A stretch of DNA of 64,000 nt, taken from contig NZ_JBGGWE010000009.1 of the NCBI RefSeq assembly GCF_041321095.1, forward strand, positions 186,001-250,000, given 5' to 3'. The DNA comes from Fibrella arboris (GTDB taxonomy: Bacteria; Bacteroidota; Bacteroidia; Cytophagales; Spirosomataceae). This document shows, piece by piece, positions 1 to 7,209 of the stretch. The notes under the pieces were generated by a model, which was not told where the DNA came from, did not search any database, and saw only the letters and a program-made list of their open reading frames with translations. Every line of letters begins with the position of its first letter. Positions within the stretch are counted from its first letter, which is position 1. The position numbers and the translations under genes were made by a program.

Positions 1-1725
1 GTCCGGTACTATTCGAGCGAAGGTGAACTGCTGAATCTGGAAGGGCAGTACGACCGCTGCCTGGCCCTGCTCCGGCAGGGGGTTGCGCTGAGCCGGGCCC
101 GGAAAGACCCCCTGCGCGAAGGGATCATGTATGAGAACATGGGCAACACCTTCGGGTTTATGCAGCGACTCGACTCCGCAACGATCTATTATTTCAAATC
201 ACTGCGTCTTTTCGAGCTGTTCCAGGACAGCGTCAAGGTCGCGAACGTGTACAACAACCTGAGTTCGATCTTCATGAAGACAGACAAGCCCGAAACGGCG
301 CTGACGTACATCAATCAGGCCATCGCCATCAGCCGGGCGTATGAAGACGGGTTTTACCTGAGCCATCTGATTAATAAAGAGGCGATTCTCTGGAAACTGC
401 ACCGGCGCGATGAAGCCAATGCGACCAGTCGACAAGTTGTGGCCCTGGCCAAAAAGCTAAACGACACGGTTGCCCTGGCCGATGCCCTGGAAAACAACTG
501 TCGGCATGATCTGGACATGGCCCGCTATCAGGCGATTCTTCCCCACGCACAGGCGCTGAACCAGTTGAGCCCAAACCTGCAATCGCCCGACCGGACGGCG
601 CGTGCCCACTACTGGCTTTCGGTGGGCTATTATTACCAAAAACAGTTTGCTGACGCGCTCATGCACATCGACAAGGCGCTGGCCGACGCTCGCCCGTCGG
701 TCGGCAACGAGCATCTCCAAACGTATTACGCCCACTATGGCCGGCTCCTGCTGGCCGACAGGCGCAACCCGCAACAGGCCAGCCGCTATTTTCAACTGGC
801 CGATTCACTACGCGAGCTCAGTCTGAACAGTACCATCGTGAAAACCACCCGGGAGCTGGCTACCCAATACGAAACCGAAAAGAAAGAGGCCGCCCTCCAA
901 CAGCTTTCGCTCGAAAACCAGGCCCGAAAACGGCAGGTGAGCCTACTGGTCTTTTCGGTCGTGGTGCTGGCTGGTGCGCTGCTGTTCTTTGCGCTCTGGA
1001 TGCGTAACCGGGCGAAAGTTCGTCGGCAGGAGAAGGCGTTACACGAACAAACTGTTCGGCAGCTGGAAAGTGAAAAGCAGTTGCTGGCCAGCCATGCCAT
1101 TCTGAAAGGGCAGGAAGACGAACGGAGCCGACTGGCCAAAGACCTGCACGATGGCCTCGGCGGCATTTTGTCCAGCGTTAAATATTCATTTCAAGCCATG
1201 AAACAGACCTTTATCCTGTCGGAAGACAACGCGCTGGCGTTCGAACGAAGCATGACCCTGCTGGATGCATCGCTCGCGGAGCTACGTCGGGTGTCGCACA
1301 ACATGATGCCTGAGAGTCTGGCCAGGCTGAGTCTCGCAGACGCCCTTCGGGATTACATTCAGACCCTGACCGAAAACTCGGCCATCGCGTTTACATACCA
1401 GACCTTCGGGCTTGATACGGTCGAGCTCGACAACCTCTACAAAACCAGTATCTACCGCGTGGTGCAGGAATTGACAACCAACATTGTCCGGCATGCGCAG
1501 GCGACCGACGTGCTGGTGCAGATCATGGCCAAGGCGGGTCAGATCAACCTGACCGTGGAAGACAACGGTCTGGGATTTGATCCCAACCAGGTGAATGAGC
1601 GTCGTAGCATGGGCATTCAGAATGTATATCACCGGATCAATTACCTTAAAGGCACCGTTGATCTCCAGACCGAACCGGGTAAGGGGTGTTCGTATTACAT
1701 CGAAATTCCGCTGAGCCATGATTAA
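1..1725 (+). CDS. TPR-containing sensor histidine kinase (5' end outside window)
   Basis: The frame is open from base 1, so the gene starts upstream; the first in-window ATG (127) is internal. The visible 574 residues begin with TPR-like helical repeats (to about base 870), then one membrane segment (about bases 940-1005, LLVFSVVVLAGALLFFALWM), a short coiled coil, and a HisKA_3 dimerisation/phosphoacceptor domain with the motif DLHDGLGG (His codon 1147-1149). The HATPase domain follows, with VQELTTNIVRHA (N box) and VEDNGLGFD (G1). This is the NarL-partner class of kinases with a periplasmic or cytosolic TPR sensor. The stop overlaps the start of the next gene by 8 bases, so the two are translationally coupled. 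The ligand is unknown. Confidence 0.93.
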   Translation, partial: VRYYSSEGELLNLEGQYDRCLALLRQGVALSRARKDPLREGIMYENMGNTFGFMQRLDSATIYYFKSLRLFELFQDSVKVANVYNNLSSIFMKTDKPETALTYINQAIAISRAYEDGFYLSHLINKEAILWKLHRRDEANATSRQVVALAKKLNDTVALADALENNCRHDLDMARYQAILPHAQALNQLSPNLQSPDRTARAHYWLSVGYYYQKQFADALMHIDKALADARPSVGNEHLQTYYAHYGRLLLADRRNPQQASRYFQLADSLRELSLNSTIVKTTRELATQYETEKKEAALQQLSLENQARKRQVSLLVFSVVVLAGALLFFALWMRNRAKVRRQEKALHEQTVRQLESEKQLLASHAILKGQEDERSRLAKDLHDGLGGILSSVKYSFQAMKQTFILSEDNALAFERSMTLLDASLAELRRVSHNMMPESLARLSLADALRDYIQTLTENSAIAFTYQTFGLDTVELDNLYKTSIYRVVQELTTNIVRHAQATDVLVQIMAKAGQINLTVEDNGLGFDPNQVNERRSMGIQNVYHRINYLKGTVDLQTEPGKGCSYYIEIPLSHD

Positions 1726-2332
1726 CCTACTCGTTGTCGAGGATCACCCCCTCGTTTCGGAAGGCCTGAAAGCCATCTTTGCCCGTGAGAAAGACATCAA
1801 CTGCCTGGGCGTTGTTGACACCGGCCGCGACCTGCTGACGACGCTTCAGCGTCAGCACCCGGACGTGATCGTACTGGATATTAACCTGCCCGACAGCAAT
1901 GGGCTGGACCTGTGCAAACAGGTGAAGGCAACGTACCCAGCCGTTCACATCCTGGCCCTCAGCATCAACAACGAAAAGGGCATCATTAGAAAAATGATCG
2001 ACAACGGGGCCAGCGGCTATATTCTGAAAGACGCGGCCCAGTATGAGATCGTCGACGCCATCAAAGCGGTCATGCAGCATAAGACGTATTTCAGTCTGTC
2101 GGCCTCCATGACCCTCACGAAACCAGACGCGCTGAACCTGCCGGTGCTAACCCGGCGGGAGCGCGAGATCCTGGTAAAGATCGCCGACGGTCTGACCAAC
2201 CAGCAGATTGCCGACCAGCTCTTTGTCGATGTCAGCACGGTCAGCAGTCACCGGAAAAACATGCTGGCCAAGTACGATGTGCAGAACACCGCCCAACTGA
2301 TCAAACTGGCTATGACCAATAAGCTGATTTGA
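1718..2332 (+). CDS. NarL/FixJ-family response regulator
   Basis: This 204-residue protein has an N-terminal receiver (acidic pocket E8/D9, phosphoacceptor D54 in VLDINLPDSNG, S82, K104 in YILKDA) and a C-terminal LuxR-type helix-turn-helix (about 140-200, LTRREREILVKIADGLTNQQ). Its ATG lies inside the last codons of the upstream TPR kinase, so the two form a cognate pair. On phosphorylation it should dimerise and bind DNA; targets are not identifiable here. All catalytic residues are present and the length is normal for the family. Confidence 0.95.
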   Translation: MINLLVVEDHPLVSEGLKAIFAREKDINCLGVVDTGRDLLTTLQRQHPDVIVLDINLPDSNGLDLCKQVKATYPAVHILALSINNEKGIIRKMIDNGASGYILKDAAQYEIVDAIKAVMQHKTYFSLSASMTLTKPDALNLPVLTRREREILVKIADGLTNQQIADQLFVDVSTVSSHRKNMLAKYDVQNTAQLIKLAMTNKLI

Positions 2333-2446
2333 TGAATGCTGTGCAGGGTCCTTATACGTTAGCGCCCATGCCTGTGGCGTCTACGATGGACCAAACGGCA
2401 CCTTGCCAACCGGAGGCCAATCCCCCAGTCGATTGTAACCTGGCTT

Positions 2447-2969
2447 TTACTCTGCCTTCAGTGTTCGCGCAGGGTTAGTTTGGGCGGCTCTCCAGGAAAA
2501 ATAGCCCACAGCCCCCAGCGCAATACCTATCACTATCATGGTGAAAATTAGCGTACTCATAATAGTTTACAATCTGAATCAAGGCCATTAACGCTGAAGG
2601 AATAGCGAGGCTTAACCCCAACATATTTATCAGGGAGAAAAGTCTGTACTTGACCAGATTTCGGAAGGCGATTTTCAGATAATTACGCAGCATGTCGGTC
2701 GTGTTGGAAAATGAATAGGTTGGTTTAGGGCGGCGAACGAAACGGGGCTTGAAAAAACCCAGCACATCCCACCAGTAGCGCCAGCGAGCCCGACTTTCGC
2801 CGATACGCTCGACCTGGTAGCCAAACTCCTCGTGCAGATCGCCCAGCACTTCTTCGCGTCGGTGCGGTGCTACAAACCACGACACCAGTTGATCGGCAGC
2901 GCGCGGCGGGGTCAGGTTGGGGTTTATATACTCAGAACGGGGGTAAGCGGCGCCTGTAACCGGTCCCAT
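2447..2969 (-). pseudogene. Internally deleted MacB/FtsX-type ABC permease with prefix domain
   Basis: The N-terminal frame (from ATG 2969) encodes the permease prefix domain (SWFVAPHRREEVLGDLHEEF) and the first membrane helix (MLRNYLKIAFRNLVKYRLFS...). It then runs out of frame and stops at 2475. A second frame over about 2447-2565 restores a final membrane helix (TLIFTMIVIGIALGAVGYFS) and the family's usual C-terminus (NPARTLKAE, compare NPVKSLRAE in the neighbours), ending at a TAA at 2447-2449. The first and last helices are therefore fused out of frame and some 700 residues are missing. It follows a PadR gene and overlaps it by 46 bases, the same arrangement as the intact pair at 13.6-16.6 kb. 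Confidence 0.8.
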
Positions 2970-3268
2970 AAAGTGGTCCGCACGGTCTGGATCTCCTGCA
3001 AGGTGCCCTGCCCGTAGGCCGTCACACTGAACAGCCGCTTGCGCCGCCCACCGCGCTCGGCCGTGGGGTCGCCCAGCTGTGAGCTAACCATGCCTTTGGC
3101 TTCCAGCCGCTGCAGGGCGGCATGGATCTGATTCAGCCGGACGGACCGGCCACTCTGTTCGTTGATCGCGTGGGTGATGGCCACCTCGTAGGCCTGATCC
3201 TGCCGCGCCAGCACAGCCGCCGTCAGGAGTACCACCTCTTCAAATTCCCCCAGACAGGTCCGTTTCAT
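2924..3268 (-). CDS. PadR-family transcriptional regulator
   Basis: The protein has about 114 residues from the ATG at 3268, chosen because MKRTCLGEFEEVVLL aligns with the start of the second PadR in this window (MRRAFLGEFEEIVLL at 13590); a longer in-frame start lies at 3331. It has the PadR winged-helix pattern: an LGEFE start, a recognition region (IHAALQRLEAKGMV) and the wing segment AERGGRRKRLFSVT. It lies directly upstream of, and overlaps, the permease relic it would be expected to control. It looks intact although its partner is broken. Its ligand is unknown. Confidence 0.88.
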   Translation of the reverse strand: MKRTCLGEFEEVVLLTAAVLARQDQAYEVAITHAINEQSGRSVRLNQIHAALQRLEAKGMVSSQLGDPTAERGGRRKRLFSVTAYGQGTLQEIQTVRTTLWDRLQAPLTPVLSI

Positions 3269-3409
3269 GCCCCAGTGATTAGCTCCACTTTTGCTGATCA
3301 AATGCAGTGCCACATCCAGCCAGAGGTCCACAGAGCCACAAAAGGCGCTTTATAGCCCCAAAGCGCCCATCGGCACTGTCCGTTTGTAGACAGTCGATGT
3401 ACGTTTTCA

Positions 3410-4066
3410 CGTCCCGTCAGGGACATAACATTGGTAGCATCCCCGTCCCGTCAGGGACATAAAATTGGTAGAAAAATGGGTGACAGGGCCGTGTAAACCC
3501 GTCCCGTTAGGGACATAACATTGGTAGAAAATGGGGGTCCGGTTCATGAAAACCCGTCCCGGCAGGGACATAACATCGGTAACCCTAAACCGATATTGTG
3601 TCCCTGACGGGACGGGTTTACACGGGTCGGGCTTCTCTACCGATGTTATGTCCCTGACGGGACGGGTTTACACGGGTCGGGCTTTTCTACCGATGTTATG
3701 TCCCTACCGGGACGTATTTACACGGCCCTGCCACCCATTTTCTACCAACATTGTGTCCCTGACGGGACGGGTTTGTACGGGTCTGGCTTCTCTACCGATG
3801 TTATGTCCCTGACGGGACGGATTTATACGGGTCTGGCTTTTCTACCGATGTTATGTCCCTACCGGGACGTATTTACACGGCCCTAGCTTCTCTACCGATG
3901 TTGGGTCCCTGACGGGACGGGTTTGTACGGCCCTGTCACCCATTTTCTACCGATGTTGGGTCCCTAACGGGACGGGTTTACATGAACCGGACCCCCATTT
4001 TCTACCGATGTTGGGTCCCTGACGGGACGGGGGTGCTGCCGATATTGGGGGCCTGACGGGATGAGC
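3410..4066. repeat. Tandem array of 14 short palindromic repeats, 50/55-bp period, with an orientation switch
   Basis: The core is GTCCC-N4-GGGAC (usually GTCCCTGACGGGAC) joined to CTACCGATGTTATG on one side. Copies 1-4 (near 3410, 3445, 3500, 3555) read in reverse orientation. Ten copies (near 3587, 3637, 3687, 3742, 3792, 3842, 3892, 3947, 4002, 4036) read forward, with spacing of mostly 50 or 55 bases. The intervening 20-30 bases also recur (types ending CACCCATTTT, GGACCCCCATTTT or GTCGGGCTT), and reverse-strand versions of two of them occur between copies 2 and 4. The whole 3356-4087 interval is otherwise gene-free; short frames inside it are repeat artefacts. Confidence 0.93.
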
Positions 4067-4087
4067 CCGGTTGATGCTTCAGCTCGC

Positions 4088-6508
4088 TTATTCCGCCCGA
4101 AGTGATTTGACGGGATTCATCAACGCGGCTTTGATGGTTTGGAAACTGACCGTTAGCAGGGCAATGACCAGCACGGCTACAAATGGCAAAACAAATAGCC
4201 AGCCGTTCAAATTGGCCCGGAAGGCGTAGCTCGTTCGCCAGGTGACAATGGCGAACCAGGCGAGTGGAGCAGCGATTACGAAAGAGAGAGCGACCAGTAC
4301 GGCGAACTCCTGATAGAGCAGTTGCAGGATCTCCCTTACCGACGCGCCCAGCGCTTTGCGGATGCCAATCTCTTTGGTGCGCTGTACGGTGGTAAACGAC
4401 GCCAAGCCGAACAAACCCAGACACGCCACCAGAATGGCCAGCCCCGTGAAGAAGCCAAACACCTGGCCAAACCGCTGATCGGCGCGGTACTGATCGGCGA
4501 AATGTGCATCGAGGAAGAAATACTCGAACGGGTTGCCGGGGAAAAACTGATTCCAGGCGGCCTGCAACGTACCCAGCGTTTTGGCCGATTCGCCCGGCGC
4601 CATTTTCACGGAGAAAAAGCCCTGCACGTCGGGAATCAGGCGGAGAATAAGTGGCTCGAAGGCTTCACGCAATGATTGCTGGTGAAAATTATCGACCACG
4701 CCCACGACGGTGTAGGTCTTGCCCCAAAACTCGATCTCTTTGCCGATGGCCTCGGCCGGATTGGGAAAACCCAGTTGAGCAATGGCCATCTTGTTGAAAA
4801 TAACCGCCGCCGGATCGGTGCCAAAACTCTTGGCGAAGTTGCGGCCAGCAATCAGTTTCAGGCCATACGCATTCATGTAATCATAATCGACGCCGATGAC
4901 ACGGTATTGTTTGGCCTTGCTTTCGTCCTGCCCTTTCAGGCGAATACCGCCCGCGTTCCAGCCCACGGGCTCGCCGGGAATCGACGTAGAGGCCGTAATG
5001 CTCCGAATAGCCGACTGCCGCAACAGCTCTTCTTTAAACGATTTCATCTGGCTCATATAGGTCGAATCATTGCGAACAATAGGCGGGCGAATCACCAGCG
5101 TCTGGTCGATGTTGAGCCCCAGTTTCTGCTCCCGCATGAACTGGATTTGCCGGAAAACGGCCATAGTGCCCACCAGCAGAAAAAGCGACGCCCCAAACTG
5201 GAACACGACCAGCCCTTTCCGCAATAGAATTCCCTGCCGCGTATTGACCATCCGCCCTTTGAGCACCACCACCGGGCGGAAACCCGACAGCACGAAAGCG
5301 GGGTACACCCCCGAAAGGAACGTACCCACCACAAACAGACCCAGCAACGCCAGCCAGAAGCGGGCACTGGCCAGCAGGGAAAACGTCAGATGCTGCCCCG
5401 ACAGGCTATTGAACGCGGGAATAGTGACCAGCACCAACACTAAGGCAAGCACCACGGCCAGCCCATTGAGCAGCAGCGATTCGACCATAAACTGCTTCAC
5501 CAACTGGCTTCGCTGCGACCCGACGGCCTTACGAACACCCACCTCTTTAGCCCGGTTAATAGCCCGCGCCGTGGCAATGTTCACGTAGTTCACCCAGGCG
5601 ATGATGACGATAAAAAAAGCGATCCCCAGTAGCAGATAGGCCGTTTTGCCATCGCCATTCGGTTCGGTCTCGCCGATGTAGTGCGAATACAGATGAATGT
5701 CGCGCAAGGGTTGCAGGGTGTAGATAGCCGCCGAGTTGTATTTCTTCAGCTCGGCCCCAACCAGCTTGTCGACGACCCTCGGGAATTTAGTGGCCAGCGT
5801 CTGCGGATCGGTGCCAGGGCGCAATAGCAGGTACGTCAGGCAGCCGTCCCACATCCAGGCCTGCTCGGGGTTATTGTCGGGCCCCATGTCTTTCACAAAG
5901 GTGGCGTATGAGCGCAGCAGATCAGGTTTTATGTGTGAATTGACCGGAAAATCTTTGTAGATACCGGTTACTTTCACCGCCTGTTTGCCATTTACCTGTA
6001 CGGTTTTTCCCAGCGGATTGGTCTGCCCAAACAGCTTGTTGGCCACAGTTTCAGACAGCACCACGGTGTTCGGCTCCGTCAGGGCGGTGCGTGCATCACC
6101 GGCAATCAACGGATACGAAAACACGGTAAAGAACGCCTGACTGGCGAAATACACTTTCTCGATCTTTAATTGCTCACCGCCCTGCACTTCGGCCACCACC
6201 GAGCCACTGCCTACGACTTTAACATAGGCCTCGATTTCGTTGAAGGCGTCTTTGAACGAATTGCCCACCGCATACGCCCCCGATACCCATTCGGTGCTCA
6301 GCTTCCCGGCATCATACCGATCCTGCCGAACGCGGTAAATACGGTCGCCTTTCTCGTGGAAATTGTCGAAGCTCAACTCAAACGCGACGTATTGCAGAAT
6401 GAGCAGACAAGCCGCCATACCAATAGCCAGCCCAACGAGGTTAATGGCCGAAAACGCCTTGTGGCGCAGCAGGTTCCGCCACGCGATTTTTACATAGTTC
6501 TGGAGCAT
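4088..6508 (-). CDS. MacB/FtsX-family ABC transporter permease
   Basis: This 806-residue inner-membrane protein has the two-module layout typical of Bacteroidota orphan permeases. A first helix (about 18-42, INLVGLAIGMAACLL) is followed by a periplasmic MacB-type domain (about 45-250), three FtsX helices (about 285-405), a linker helix near 435, a second periplasmic domain and three final helices ending NPVKSLRAE. It contains the conserved RAKEVGVRKAVG and RTKEIGIRKALG coupling segments that contact the ATPase. No ATPase gene is adjacent. It is probably a subunit of a tripartite export or signalling (MacAB-like) transporter; the substrate is unknown. Downstream lies the short-repeat array. 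Confidence 0.92.
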   Translation of the reverse strand: MLQNYVKIAWRNLLRHKAFSAINLVGLAIGMAACLLILQYVAFELSFDNFHEKGDRIYRVRQDRYDAGKLSTEWVSGAYAVGNSFKDAFNEIEAYVKVVGSGSVVAEVQGGEQLKIEKVYFASQAFFTVFSYPLIAGDARTALTEPNTVVLSETVANKLFGQTNPLGKTVQVNGKQAVKVTGIYKDFPVNSHIKPDLLRSYATFVKDMGPDNNPEQAWMWDGCLTYLLLRPGTDPQTLATKFPRVVDKLVGAELKKYNSAAIYTLQPLRDIHLYSHYIGETEPNGDGKTAYLLLGIAFFIVIIAWVNYVNIATARAINRAKEVGVRKAVGSQRSQLVKQFMVESLLLNGLAVVLALVLVLVTIPAFNSLSGQHLTFSLLASARFWLALLGLFVVGTFLSGVYPAFVLSGFRPVVVLKGRMVNTRQGILLRKGLVVFQFGASLFLLVGTMAVFRQIQFMREQKLGLNIDQTLVIRPPIVRNDSTYMSQMKSFKEELLRQSAIRSITASTSIPGEPVGWNAGGIRLKGQDESKAKQYRVIGVDYDYMNAYGLKLIAGRNFAKSFGTDPAAVIFNKMAIAQLGFPNPAEAIGKEIEFWGKTYTVVGVVDNFHQQSLREAFEPLILRLIPDVQGFFSVKMAPGESAKTLGTLQAAWNQFFPGNPFEYFFLDAHFADQYRADQRFGQVFGFFTGLAILVACLGLFGLASFTTVQRTKEIGIRKALGASVREILQLLYQEFAVLVALSFVIAAPLAWFAIVTWRTSYAFRANLNGWLFVLPFVAVLVIALLTVSFQTIKAALMNPVKSLRAE

Positions 6509-6574
6509 TGTGGAAAGGGTTTAGCGTTCATTCGAACTCACATTTTGGTTTTTTTTGATAAACGTTCGACAAGT

Positions 6575-6772
6575 ATGCAAACCCCCAAATTGAGTTCGCT
6601 CCAACTTGAACTGCTTAAGGTTTACTCATTTCAACCCAGCGATGAAGACCTATTAGCAGTGCGTAAGCTATTAGCCACTTTCTTCTCTGATAAGCTTGTT
6701 GGCAAGGTTCATCAAGCTATTGATGAGCAGGCCATTACGGAGGCAGACCTCGATCGCTGGCTAAATGAATAA
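6575..6772 (+). CDS. Putative antitoxin of a PIN-type toxin-antitoxin pair
   Basis: This 65-residue protein starts at the ATG at 6575; the open frame extends upstream but only over the 5' end of the divergent permease. It is a small helical protein, MQTPKLSSLQLELLKVYSF..., acidic at its C-terminus (ITEADLDRWLNE). It overlaps the downstream PIN-domain gene by 8 bases, a typical antitoxin-toxin arrangement. No DNA-binding fold is obvious. Its identity as an antitoxin rests on context. Confidence 0.7.
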   Translation: MQTPKLSSLQLELLKVYSFQPSDEDLLAVRKLLATFFSDKLVGKVHQAIDEQAITEADLDRWLNE

Positions 6773-7209
6773 GCTACGGTTGATTCTGGACACCAACGTA
6801 TTTATGGTTTCACTGGCTCCACAATACAAGTATCACTGGGTATACGAGTGCCTGATTCAAGGTAAATTTGACCTGGCTTTATCAAACGAAATCCTGACCG
6901 AATATCATGAACAAGTTGTTTTTCGCTACGGTCTTGAACGCACAGAAGCATCACTCGATTACCTGCTTTTGCTTCCTAACGTCACGCTGATCAACCCCTC
7001 TTTCCGTTGGCAGCTCGTAGAAAATGACAAAGACGCCCGAAGCGTCGGACCGCAATAAGTTCGTTGACTGCTATTTTGCCAGTCAGTCTGACCATATTAT
7101 CAGCAACGACCGTCACCTACGAAAATTGGTTACCAATGAGTTTCCACCTATCTCGGTTCTCACCTACGAGGACTTTGAACAGCAATACAAATCATTACTC
7201 ACTTCGTAA
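6765..7209 (+). pseudogene. PIN-domain toxin, frameshifted
   Basis: The first frame encodes the PIN start (LRLILDTNVFMVSL, with the first catalytic Asp) and reads to VENDKDARSVGPQ before a TAA at 7056-7058. The rest of the domain (RNKFVDCYFASQSDHIISND, with the distal acidic residues) continues in another frame to 7209. Removing 10 bases (7038-7047) restores VENDKDADRNKFVDC, the usual family sequence. The extra bases make a small inverted repeat, GACGC/GCGTC (7032-7036, 7042-7046). The truncated 97-residue product lacks the later catalytic acids. The 3' end overlaps the convergent permease by 15 bases. A sequencing error cannot be excluded. Confidence 0.8.

Noticed and set aside
3531..3886. 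Two plus-strand ORFs of 60-90 codons inside the repeat array
   Set aside because: They are translations of the tandem repeat units and show no protein features.
3410..4066. CRISPR array
   Set aside because: The units are regularly spaced, but the spacers are repeated rather than unique, some units are reversed, and no cas gene is present.
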